Shown: positions 1 to 5,352 of the stretch, one piece after another
Position numbering within the stretch: position 1 is the first letter of the stretch
Layout: each line of letters begins with the position of its first letter
From: Cyclobacteriaceae bacterium
GTDB taxonomy: Bacteria; Bacteroidota; Bacteroidia; Cytophagales; Cyclobacteriaceae
DNA: 5,352 bases
Direction: 5' to 3'
NCBI GenBank assembly: GCA_030637245.1
Contig: DAOVVI010000175.1
Location: 1-5,352 of the forward strand
Position numbers and translations under genes: made by a program
Notes under the pieces: model-generated
The model's database searches: none
The model's input: only the letters and a program-made list of their open reading frames with translations
What the model was told of the DNA's origin: nothing

Positions 1-1065
1 CAAGCCCAGGAGTATAAAATTCCGATTTATGGATGGCTTGCAGGTCCGGGAAAATCTACCGACCAGGAATTAAAGGATCAATTCACCGATTTGAAGAATA
101 AAGGAATTGACGGATTGATGTATAACGGCGGGCAAAATCCTGAAACGTATCGAAGGGTTGGCAAAATTGCTAAAGAAGCTGGGTTGGAATTTCACACATG
201 GATACCGACTATGCTTCAAAGAGAAAATCCCAAACTCAAGCCTGAATGGTATGCGATCAATGGAAAAGGAGAATCGGCTTTTGACAAACCTGCCTATGTA
301 AATTACTATAAATTTCTATGCCCAAATTATGAAGAAGTTTATCAGTTTTTAGCAGACATGTATGGAGCAGTAGCTGATGTACCTGATGTTGATGGCATCC
401 ATCTGGATTATATCCGTTTCCCTGATGTGATCCTGGCCAGGGGGCTTTGGGATAAATACGGATTGGTGATGGACCGGGAATATCCGGATTATGATTATTG
501 CTATTGCGATAAGTGTGTCAGCGATTTTAAGGAAAAAACCGGTATTGATATTAAATCTGTTGAAGATCCATCGCAGGTTCAGGAATGGAAACAATTCCGC
601 TATGATCTCATTACCAGCATTGTGAATCGGTTGGCAGAAGTTGTTCATGAAAAAGGCAAACAAATCAATGCTGCTGTATTTCCGGGACCAAATTCAATAG
701 CTAAACAAATCGTAAGACAGGAATGGGATAAATGGAATTTAGATGCTGTTTATCCAATGAACTACAATGATTTTTATTTGGAAGGGCCTGAATGGGTTGG
801 AGAAGTTACGAAAGAAGGAGTAACCTCTTTGGGAAATCAAACTCCCCTTTACAGCGGGCTTTTCATTTGTCCTAATCCTGAAAATAAAACTGAGGAAAAT
901 GATCCCGAAAATCATGGGCTAATTCCAGAAGAAATTGCAACCGCAATCAGGTCCTCAATGGAAAATGGTGCTGCCGGTATATGCTTGTTTACTCCAGGAA
1001 GAATGACAGAGGCTGGGTGGGCAGAATTTGACAGGGCGATAAGGATTAATTATCCTGCCAAATAA
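1..1065 (+). CDS. Glycoside hydrolase-like protein, GHL10 (DUF187) type, 5'-truncated
   Basis: The frame is open from the first base (it reads QAQEYKIPIYGWLAG...) to a TAA at 1063-1065, so 354 residues of a longer protein are visible and the true start lies before the window. A TTG at 91 could be taken as a start but is internal. The signature DGIHLDYIRFPD at visible residues 131-142, AAVFPGP at 224-230 and DAVYPMNY at 248-255 are typical of the GHL10 / family-10-like hydrolases (PF02638 clan, TIM barrel). Family knowledge suggests an extracytoplasmic carbohydrate-active enzyme; acidic residues in the HLDY segment are candidates for the active site. Substrate is unknown. Any signal peptide would be in the missing N-terminus. 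A CYCDKC segment near residues 166-174 could be a metal or disulfide site. The gene ends 18 bp from the convergent Gfo/Idh gene. Family assignment is fairly sure, enzymatic activity is not. Confidence 0.85.
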   Translation, partial: QAQEYKIPIYGWLAGPGKSTDQELKDQFTDLKNKGIDGLMYNGGQNPETYRRVGKIAKEAGLEFHTWIPTMLQRENPKLKPEWYAINGKGESAFDKPAYVNYYKFLCPNYEEVYQFLADMYGAVADVPDVDGIHLDYIRFPDVILARGLWDKYGLVMDREYPDYDYCYCDKCVSDFKEKTGIDIKSVEDPSQVQEWKQFRYDLITSIVNRLAEVVHEKGKQINAAVFPGPNSIAKQIVRQEWDKWNLDAVYPMNYNDFYLEGPEWVGEVTKEGVTSLGNQTPLYSGLFICPNPENKTEENDPENHGLIPEEIATAIRSSMENGAAGICLFTPGRMTEAGWAEFDRAIRINYPAK

Positions 1066-1083
1066 CCAGAGCTAAAAATTTTC

Positions 1084-2205
1084 TTAGGAACCTGAAATTC
1101 TTCCATCATAATCGTTTCTGCCAATTTCAGGTTCCAATGGAAATCTAATGGCTTTTTGATCTCTTTGAGATCGGTATATCGCTGTAAATAATTCAACGGT
1201 TTTTCTTCCATCTTCCCCGGTGACCAAAGGATCTCGGCTTTCTTTTATTGCGATTAGAAAATCCTCGATTTGTCGTTCGATATAATAAACTGTCGGATCA
1301 ATAGAATTGAAAAACTCGGAATCTTCTTTTATCCAGTTATCCAGCAATGACTCTTCTCCAGGCACAGTCCACAAATCATTCACCGGTGGCTCGGCAATGC
1401 TGGACATTCCCGCTATAAACATGGCCCCACCCTCTGGCTGCACACCAACTGAAGCTCCATTTCTTCCATGGATTTGGATTTTTCCAAAAATCCCGGGCTT
1501 TTGCGAATTACTGACAATGATATTACCCAGACCTCCATTTTTAAACTTAACAATGGCAAGAGCGGTATCTTCTATTTCAACATAAGGATGATTGAAATTG
1601 GCCCAGGTTCCATAAACTTCATCAACCTCTCCCATAAACCACAACAAAACATCTAACTGGTGAGGCGCCTGATTGACCAAAACCCCTCCCCCTTCATGCT
1701 TCCACGAACCTCGCCACGGATCTGATTTATAATAATTCTCGTCTCTCCATCCCAGCATATTTACTGTGCCTAAAACCGGTTGTCCTATCTTCCCAGCATC
1801 AATAGCTTTTTTCACTCTTTGGACAGGACCATACCATCGACGCTGACTAATTACTCCTAATTTCTTATGATTCTCCTTAGCAACTTGGATCATTGCATCA
1901 CAGTCTGCCAATGATGAGGCCAAAGGTTTTTCTACCAAAACATGCGCCCCGGCTTTTAAAGCCTCAAGTGTAGGTTCGAGATGATTTGGATGAGGTGTAC
2001 AAATAATTACCAAATCCAGTTTCTCATCAGTTACCATTTTGGAGATATTGTCGTAGGCACGAACTCCATACTTATTGCCAAAATTCTGCGCTTTACTAAG
2101 CGTTCGGCTAAAAACTGCCGCAAAATCCGAATCCTTTAAATTTTTTAGCGCCTGTGCATGAAGATGCGCTACTTTTCCACAGCCAACTATTCCTGTCTTT
2201 AACAT
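1084..2205 (-). CDS. Gfo/Idh/MocA family NAD(P)-dependent oxidoreductase
   Basis: This 373-residue protein has the usual length and two-domain plan of the Gfo/Idh/MocA family. The N-terminal Rossmann domain starts with GIVGCGKVAHLHA (residues 5-17, nucleotide-binding glycines). CTPHPNH (69-75) and VEKPLA (91-96) follow; Lys93 is the conserved EKP lysine. The C-terminal dimerisation and substrate domain opens with GGGVLVNQAPHQLD (172-185), where His182 is the expected catalytic histidine and Asn178 occupies the position that is often Asp. Members oxidise or reduce hydroxyls of sugars, inositols or sugar acids in the cytoplasm; the substrate here cannot be read from sequence. The ATG at 2205 directly precedes the Rossmann strand, so the start is secure; no clear Shine-Dalgarno is present. 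It lies 112 bp downstream of the zinc-type dehydrogenase on the same strand and is probably cotranscribed with it, unless the spacer has its own promoter. Its last codons carry a 13-bp inverted repeat. Confidence 0.93.
   Translation of the reverse strand: MLKTGIVGCGKVAHLHAQALKNLKDSDFAAVFSRTLSKAQNFGNKYGVRAYDNISKMVTDEKLDLVIICTPHPNHLEPTLEALKAGAHVLVEKPLASSLADCDAMIQVAKENHKKLGVISQRRWYGPVQRVKKAIDAGKIGQPVLGTVNMLGWRDENYYKSDPWRGSWKHEGGGVLVNQAPHQLDVLLWFMGEVDEVYGTWANFNHPYVEIEDTALAIVKFKNGGLGNIIVSNSQKPGIFGKIQIHGRNGASVGVQPEGGAMFIAGMSSIAEPPVNDLWTVPGEESLLDNWIKEDSEFFNSIDPTVYYIERQIEDFLIAIKESRDPLVTGEDGRKTVELFTAIYRSQRDQKAIRFPLEPEIGRNDYDGRISGS
1087..1135. repeat. 13-bp perfect inverted repeat at convergent gene junction, possible terminator
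   Basis: GGAACCTGAAATT at 1087-1099 is the exact reverse complement of AATTTCAGGTTCC at 1123-1135, with a 23-nt loop. It lies in the last codons of the Gfo/Idh gene, and the TAA stop of that gene immediately follows the stem on the minus strand. Downstream in that direction the sequence is AAGAAAATTTTTAGC, a weak T-tract about 7 nt after the stop. On the plus strand, where it would sit 22 nt after the hydrolase stop, no T-tract follows. A bidirectional 3'-end structure between convergent genes is plausible; a classic intrinsic terminator is not clear. Confidence 0.5.
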
Positions 2206-2267
2206 TTCAAATCTTAACTCTGTATCTTAAATAAATTATAGATTATTAAATCACAACTCATTATTTT

Positions 2268-2316
2268 ACCTTTTTCCTTTTACCTTTTCCCAGAACCCAG
2301 TTCCCAGCACCCCTCC
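2268..2316. repeat. Heptamer-phased short tandem repeat in the intergenic spacer
   Basis: Reading the plus strand in steps of seven from 2268 gives ACCTTTT, TCCTTTT, ACCTTTT, then CCCAGAA, CCCAGTT, CCCAGCA, then CCCCTCC. Two different heptamer families (WCCTTTT three times, CCCAGNN three times) abut in the same 7-nt register without an inserted base. The preceding TTATTTT (2261-2267) may be a decayed unit. On the minus (mRNA) strand these read as NNCTGGG units followed by AAAAGGW units. The array fills much of the 112-bp gap between the two minus-strand dehydrogenase genes. It leaves about 62 bp of AT-rich sequence before the Gfo/Idh start, which includes a TATAAT at 2240-2235 on the minus strand that is too ordinary in such sequence to call a promoter. 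Confidence 0.7.
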
Positions 2317-2318
2317 CC
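2289..2318 (-). other. Putative G-quadruplex motif overlapping a stop codon
   Basis: On the minus strand the five G-runs are GGGG-A-GGGG-TGCT-GGG-AACT-GGG-TTCT-GGG, with loops of 1, 4, 4 and 4 nt, which satisfies the usual G3+N1-7 pattern with one run to spare. The first G of the first run is the third base of the TAG stop codon of the zinc-type dehydrogenase, so the transcript would carry the motif directly at its translation end. Folding and any role in termination, mRNA stability or polarity on the downstream Gfo/Idh gene are inference. The G-runs are also the conserved parts of the heptamer array, so the motif may be a by-product of that repeat. Confidence 0.5.
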
Positions 2319-3349
2319 TACGGTTGCAATATGACTTTATTTAATCCGGGCTCTTTTTCATAAAGCCTTTTAAACCAGGATGCCCCTTCGCTGAGTGGAG
2401 CTTTTGCACTTAATAATGACTCGACATCAACGAGTCCATTTTCCATCATTTCCAGAACCTGAGCATATTCACCGGCAATAGCGCAACTTCCCTGCACCCG
2501 GATTTCCCTCGTCACAACAGATTGTAAAGGAAAATCAACCTTAGAGGTAAGATTACCAACCAGCGTGACTGCTCCGCCTTTACGCACATTTTCAATAGCC
2601 ATGTTTACTGTCGAACCAATACCAACTGCCTCAAAAGCAATGTCAGCTCCACGGTTGTGTGTTAATGGTAAAATCGCCTCCCTGATATTTGATGATTTTG
2701 GATTGAATATATGTTCCGCTCCAAATTTTTTTGCCAACTCCAGCTTTTTGTCATCCAGATCTACAGCAATAATTTTACCTGCATTTGACAGTTTTAACAC
2801 CTGGATTAAAAATAGGCCTATCATTCCTGTTCCTACAACCAGGACAGTATCGCCTATGCCAATTGATGTGAGCTCAATGGCATGCGTAGCCACAGCAACA
2901 GGCTCAATCATAGCAGCCTGCTCAAAACTAACCTTACCAGGAAGCTTATATACAATATGCTCCGGAACAACAATGTATTCTGCAAAAGCGCCATGTCTTC
3001 GGTATTCCTTCGGCGAAACACCAAGGACTTTTCGATTATCGCTAAGATTATATTTCCCTTTTAATGTGTACCAATCGTTGAGTTTGTATTCTGTCGAATC
3101 AAATGTAACACGATCGCCAGGAGTAAAATATGTTACCTCACTCCCAATTTCTTCCACAACGCCGGAGGCCTCATGCCCCATAATTAAGGGTGGAATTCTT
3201 CTGCCGGAACTGCCATCCATGCCGTGAACATCACTCCCGCAAATGCCACAGGCTTTCACTCGTATCAATATTTCATTCGGCTTGTATTCCGGTTTGGGTT
3301 CATCTTTATAAACCAGTTTGTTATATGCTTCAAGAACAAGTGCTTTCAC
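2318..3349 (-). CDS. Zinc-type medium-chain alcohol/polyol dehydrogenase lacking the structural-zinc cysteines
   Basis: This is a 343-residue MDR-superfamily protein, normal length, cytoplasmic. The catalytic-zinc site is intact: Cys37 in CGICGSD, His59-Glu60 in GHEASG, and Glu149 in MIEPVAVATHA. The cofactor domain has VGTGMIG (172-178), and AVDLDDKK after the second strand suggests NAD preference. The sequence resembles galactitol-1-phosphate 5-dehydrogenase / L-iditol dehydrogenase-like proteins (VTFDS, NRKVLGVS, EYRRHGAFAEY). The four cysteines that normally hold the structural zinc are all replaced (Lys89, Asp92, Thr95, Ser103). The start is GTG at 3349: an in-frame stop lies eight codons upstream, no ATG intervenes, and the product begins MKALVLE as expected for the family. 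It heads a probable two-gene unit with the Gfo/Idh gene and is divergent from the uxu unit. A sugar-acid or polyol substrate (for example L-gulonate to fructuronate) is possible but only inferred from context. Confidence 0.93.
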   Translation of the reverse strand: MKALVLEAYNKLVYKDEPKPEYKPNEILIRVKACGICGSDVHGMDGSSGRRIPPLIMGHEASGVVEEIGSEVTYFTPGDRVTFDSTEYKLNDWYTLKGKYNLSDNRKVLGVSPKEYRRHGAFAEYIVVPEHIVYKLPGKVSFEQAAMIEPVAVATHAIELTSIGIGDTVLVVGTGMIGLFLIQVLKLSNAGKIIAVDLDDKKLELAKKFGAEHIFNPKSSNIREAILPLTHNRGADIAFEAVGIGSTVNMAIENVRKGGAVTLVGNLTSKVDFPLQSVVTREIRVQGSCAIAGEYAQVLEMMENGLVDVESLLSAKAPLSEGASWFKRLYEKEPGLNKVILQP

Positions 3350-3373
3350 AATTATTTGTTTGATGGTCTTTTA

Positions 3374-3381
3374 CAAAAATA
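3374..3381 (-). promoter_or_regulatory. Candidate Bacteroidota-type -7 promoter box for the zinc-type dehydrogenase
   Basis: The minus strand reads TATTTTTG here, an exact match to the Bacteroidota primary-sigma -7 consensus TAnnTTTG, ending 24 nt before the GTG start, which would give a short leader of roughly 18 nt. No TTTG is seen at the expected -33 spacing (19-21 nt upstream), so the call rests on one box in AT-rich sequence. Confidence 0.35.
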
Positions 3382-3449
3382 ATCGGATTTTTGGGTATAA
3401 GATTATAAAAAGGGCATTTCTATCAGATTAATAATATTGCCGTAATTCT

Positions 3450-3512
3450 CCACCCTAGTGCATACACTCCCCAGCTGGCGCGTATTTGTAATGGTGCGTC
3501 CATAAATCTAAA
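3450..3512. repeat. Possible degenerate dispersed-repeat remnant
   Basis: This stretch is less AT-rich than its surroundings and contains CCAGCTGG (3471-3478) followed by an imperfect hairpin, CGCG-TATT-TGT-AATGG-TGCG. It resembles the short GC-rich palindromic intergenic elements that I recall from Bacteroidota genomes (CCAGC-GCGC-ATTTGTAAT-type cores), but the match is from memory and incomplete. There are no intact terminal repeats and no coding potential. Confidence 0.25.
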
Positions 3513-3542
3513 TATCCTAAATGATTTCAACTATTGTAATAG

Positions 3543-3572
3543 AGTAGGTACGCATTGCAATGCGTACCTACT
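3543..3572. repeat. Perfect 30-bp palindrome
   Basis: AGTAGGTACGCATTG at 3543-3557 is followed with no spacer by its exact reverse complement, CAATGCGTACCTACT, to 3572. The flanking pair 3542/3573 is a G/T and 3541/3574 pairs again, so an RNA form could extend slightly. A smaller imperfect palindrome, CTATT-GT-AATAG, abuts it at 3531-3542. On the plus strand the stem is followed by TTCTTTAA, which is terminator-like, but no plus-strand gene ends here, so a REP-like dispersed element, a MITE remnant or a large operator is more likely. It lies 193 bp before the DUF1905-type gene and 193 bp before the minus-strand dehydrogenase start. Confidence 0.8.
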
Positions 3573-3765
3573 TTCTTTAATTGCTGGCAAGGCATTTGTT
3601 CGAATGTACCAAGATATAACAAATCCCTGTCCAGTTTTATCAAACCAATATTAGGCACACATTACAAAAAGTATGCTTGCTAAATTTTATTACTATTAAA
3701 AGCCTGGTTATGTCCATATATTTATGTGAATACTTAATTTCGCATTAACAAACCTTCAATCATCT

Positions 3766-4287
3766 ATGATTCAATTCACCACCACTTTGCAAAAATTTGA
3801 TTCAAATCTTTGGGGATTTCATTTTCCCGTTCTGGAAATCATAGCGAAAAATTTTATTGAAGGTAATGACAGAAGAGTAATTTGCTGGATCAACGATGAG
3901 TTTCAAATCCAAAATGCCTTGATACCATATTCAGAGGGGTATTTTTTATTGATAAACAAAGACCTGGTAAAAAAGCTTAACCTTTCTGTTGGTGAAGAAG
4001 TTAAATTGAAATTAGAAAAAGACAGGTCTGAATTTGGTTTGCCAATGCCGGAATCATTCAGGACTTTGCTGGAACAGGATACAGAAGGCAATCAATACTT
4101 TGAAAAATTAACTCCGGGAAAGAAAAGAAGCTTAATTTATATTGTTGGAAAAGTAAAAAACATCGATAGTCAATTGAATAAAGGATTGGCCATCTTGCAT
4201 CATTTAAAAATGGAAGAAGGCAAGCTTGATTTCAAAAAAATGAATCAACTCATTATAGAATATAATCAACGATCAAAACTAATTTAG
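3766..4287 (+). CDS. DUF1905 and YdeI/OmdA-like domain protein, first gene of the uxu unit
   Basis: The product has 173 residues and no signal peptide or membrane segment. Residues about 4-88 match the DUF1905 pattern: an N-terminal F...L strand, FHFPV at 18-22 where the family has a vP motif, RVICWINDEF (37-46) for the V.G.IN segment, SEGYFLLINKDLVKKLNL (56-73), and VGEEVKLKLEKD (75-86). Residues about 95-155 resemble the YdeI/OmpD-associated (OmdA, PF13376) helical domain, including LLEQD and YFEKLTPGKKRS. The usual TR..RI motif near its end is replaced by an IDSQLNKGLAI segment, so this part is divergent. Some members of the family are linked to bacteriocin or stress protection, but the molecular function is not established. 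The ATG at 3766 fits the domain start. It ends 4 bp before uxuB, which implies cotranscription. Why it sits in a hexuronate unit is not known. Confidence 0.8.
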   Translation: MIQFTTTLQKFDSNLWGFHFPVLEIIAKNFIEGNDRRVICWINDEFQIQNALIPYSEGYFLLINKDLVKKLNLSVGEEVKLKLEKDRSEFGLPMPESFRTLLEQDTEGNQYFEKLTPGKKRSLIYIVGKVKNIDSQLNKGLAILHHLKMEEGKLDFKKMNQLIIEYNQRSKLI

Positions 4288-4291
4288 CAGC

Positions 4292-5110
4292 ATGATAAAG
4301 GAATTCGCAGATCTAAAAGATAAGGTAGCCTTTGTGACCGGTGGATCAGGTGTGATAGGCGGATCAATGGCAGAAAGTCTATCCTACGCAGAAATGAAAG
4401 TAGCATTGACCTACAGAACCGGTAATGCAGCAATTGAAAAAACTGAAACTTTGAATAAAGCAGGGATGCAAGCCATGGCCATCAAAGTAGATGTTCTGGA
4501 TGAAGAAAGTGTTAAAATTGCCATGGAAAAAGTACTCAATAAATGGGGTAGGATTGATGTGCTGGTAAATGCAGCCGGAGGTCATGTACCGGGCACAGTA
4601 ATTCCTCCGGATAAATCTGTCTTTGACGCATCTCTTGACGGAATTAAAAAAGTAATGGACCTCAATCTGTTTGGAACCGTAATACCTACACTTGTTATAG
4701 GAAGGATAATGGCAAATCAGGGTAAGGGAAGTATCATTAATATTTCGTCAATGGCTTCCTCGCATTCTATTACCAGGGTATTGGGGTACAGCATGGCTAA
4801 AGCGGGCATTGATATTTTCACCAAATGGATGGCCATGGAAATGGCAACAAAGTACGGAGATGGAATCAGGGTCAATGCAATTGCTCCGGGCTTTTTTATT
4901 AGTAAACAAAATAGAGACATACTTATTGATGAAACCGGAAATTATACGGATAGAGCAAAAAAAATAATTACCAAAACCCCAATGGCCAGGTTTGGAGACC
5001 CAAAAGAACTAAATGGCATAGTGCACTATCTCTGCAGTGATGCATCAAAATTTGTGACGGGCACAGTAATTCCTGTGGATGGTGGCTTTAGCTCTTACAG
5101 CGGAGTATAA
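4292..5110 (+). CDS. uxuB: SDR-family D-mannonate oxidoreductase (fructuronate reductase)
   Basis: This 272-residue classical short-chain dehydrogenase interconverts D-fructuronate and D-mannonate with NAD(P)(H), a cytoplasmic step of glucuronate breakdown. The nucleotide-binding motif is TGGSGVIG (16-23), with Val where many SDRs have the middle Gly, as in UxuB-type relatives. Other motifs are NAAG (92-95), Asn124, Ser152, and Tyr165-Lys169 in YSMAK, a complete catalytic tetrad. The C-terminal stretch with [26 protein letters not shown] and [10 protein letters not shown] closely resembles the Bacillus-type UxuB (YjmF) rather than the unrelated long-chain E. coli UxuB. The start ATG lies 4 bp after the DUF1905-type gene, and the stop TAA shares its last base with the ATG of uxuA (TAATG), which suggests translational coupling. 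The neighbouring uxuA strongly supports the substrate call over a gluconate or generic 3-ketoacyl reductase. Confidence 0.92.
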   Translation: MIKEFADLKDKVAFVTGGSGVIGGSMAESLSYAEMKVALTYRTGNAAIEKTETLNKAGMQAMAIKVDVLDEESVKIAMEKVLNKWGRIDVLVNAAGGHVPGTVIPPDKSVFDASLDGIKKVMDLNLFGTVIPTLVIGRIMANQGKGSIINISSMASSHSITRVLGYSMAKAGIDIFTKWMAMEMATKYGDGIRVNAIAPGFFISKQNRDILIDETGNYTDRAKKIITKTPMARFGDPKELNGIVHYLCSDASKFVTGTVIPVDGGFSSYSGV

Positions 5111-5352
5111 TGAAAGAAATACAGTTTTTGAAATCATGGAGGTGGTTTGGCCCGGACGATCACATCAATTTGGAAATGGTTAAGCATACGGGTGCGGAAG
5201 CAATTGTCACCGCTCTGCATCACATTCCGAATGGAACCACCTGGCCGGTGGAAGAAATCAAAAAACGAAAATCACTTTTAAAAACCCATGGATTTAATTG
5301 GTCAGTTGTAGAAAGTCTGCCTATCCATGAAGAGATCAAATACCAGGGGCCG
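5110..5352 (+). CDS. uxuA: Mannonate dehydratase, N-terminal part (runs off the window)
   Basis: The first 81 codons are visible. The ATG at 5110 overlaps the uxuB stop by one base. The product begins [20 protein letters not shown], then [20 protein letters not shown] (residues 31-50) and [14 protein letters not shown] (64-77); the pattern of R(W/F)(Y/F)G..D, VTALH.IP.G..W..EEI and VVES.P.HE.IK is characteristic of UxuA (family length about 350-390 residues). The enzyme dehydrates D-mannonate to 2-keto-3-deoxy-D-gluconate in the cytoplasm, the step after UxuB. The metal-binding and catalytic residues of the TIM barrel lie mostly beyond the window, so integrity of the gene cannot be judged. 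A competing start is unlikely because the family N-terminus is already matched. Confidence 0.93.
   Translation, partial: MKEIQFLKSWRWFGPDDHINLEMVKHTGAEAIVTALHHIPNGTTWPVEEIKKRKSLLKTHGFNWSVVESLPIHEEIKYQGP

Larger units (their letters stand above)
3350..3765. other. 416-bp divergent intergenic region, no gene recognised
   Basis: This region separates the minus-strand dehydrogenase from the rightward uxu unit, so it must hold promoters for both directions. It contains the candidate -7 box near 3374-3381, a 6-bp inverted repeat ATAATC/GATTAT (3379-3384 and 3401-3406), a possible degenerate repeat around 3450-3512, and a perfect 30-bp palindrome at 3543-3572. Toward the rightward genes, TATTTATG (3719-3726) and TAATTTCG (3735-3742) each miss the TAnnTTTG consensus by one base and lack a spaced -33 box, so I do not call either. 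No coding frame, tRNA or known riboswitch pattern was recognised. Confidence 0.7.

Noticed and set aside
91..93. TTG as the start codon of the hydrolase
   Set aside because: The frame is open and protein-like upstream to base 1, so the TTG is an internal leucine codon of a gene truncated by the window edge.
349..663. Minus-strand open frame of 104 codons
   Set aside because: It lies opposite the conserved HLDYIRFP core of the hydrolase gene and has low-complexity isoleucine-rich sequence typical of an antisense shadow.
2235..2240. Minus-strand TATAAT as a promoter for the Gfo/Idh gene
   Set aside because: There is no -35 or -33 partner at suitable spacing, and the hexamer is expected by chance in this AT-rich spacer.
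2565..3227. Long plus-strand open frame of 220 codons
   Set aside because: It is fully antisense to the well-supported zinc-type dehydrogenase, and its translation has no recognisable domain.
3543..3580. Palindrome followed by TTCTTTAA as an intrinsic terminator
   Set aside because: No plus-strand gene ends upstream of it, and on the minus strand no T-tract follows; a spacer-free 30-bp palindrome is also unlike a usual terminator.
3350..3765. Small RNA, riboswitch, tRNA or CRISPR array in the large intergenic gap
   Set aside because: No cloverleaf, regularly spaced repeats or known aptamer core could be recognised by eye.

Overview
The window looks like part of a carbohydrate-catabolism locus from a member of the Bacteroidota. 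Three things point there: the moderately AT-rich sequence, start codons with AT-rich leaders and no strong Shine-Dalgarno, and a TAnnTTTG-type -7 box upstream of one gene. The protein families (a GHL10-type glycoside hydrolase, a Gfo/Idh/MocA oxidoreductase and a Bacillus/Thermotoga-type UxuB with UxuA) also fit sugar-degrading members of that phylum. The genus cannot be fixed from the sequence alone.

Layout. Positions 1-1065 (+) hold the 3' part of a GHL10-like hydrolase gene that begins before the window. Convergent to it, with an 18-bp gap, come two minus-strand genes that probably form one transcription unit: a zinc-type medium-chain dehydrogenase (3349-2318, GTG start) followed by a Gfo/Idh/MocA oxidoreductase (2205-1084). 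The 112-bp spacer between these two carries a heptamer-phased tandem repeat whose G-rich half forms a G-quadruplex motif that includes the stop codon of the dehydrogenase. A 416-bp divergent intergenic region (3350-3765) follows, with a perfect 30-bp palindrome and a possibly degenerate repeat. Rightward from 3766 is a tight three-gene unit: a DUF1905/YdeI-OmdA-like protein, an SDR-type D-mannonate oxidoreductase (uxuB), and the first 81 codons of mannonate dehydratase (uxuA), which runs off the right edge. The gaps are 4 bp and a 1-bp TAATG overlap.

How the genes fit together. UxuB and UxuA catalyse consecutive steps of hexuronate breakdown: D-fructuronate to D-mannonate to 2-keto-3-deoxy-D-gluconate. 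The divergent dehydrogenase pair could oxidise sugars, polyols or sugar acids that feed this route, and the hydrolase could release such sugars from glycans. That linkage is inferred from gene order, not shown by the sequence. The DUF1905/OmdA-like gene is the odd member of the uxu unit, with no known place in the pathway.

The coding content is mostly recognisable, and I found no convincing new defence, mobile or RNA system. The items most worth a second look are the 30-bp palindrome, the heptamer/G-quadruplex spacer, the 13-bp inverted repeat at the end of the Gfo/Idh gene, the loss of all four structural-zinc cysteines in the dehydrogenase, and the DUF1905 gene fused into the uxu unit.
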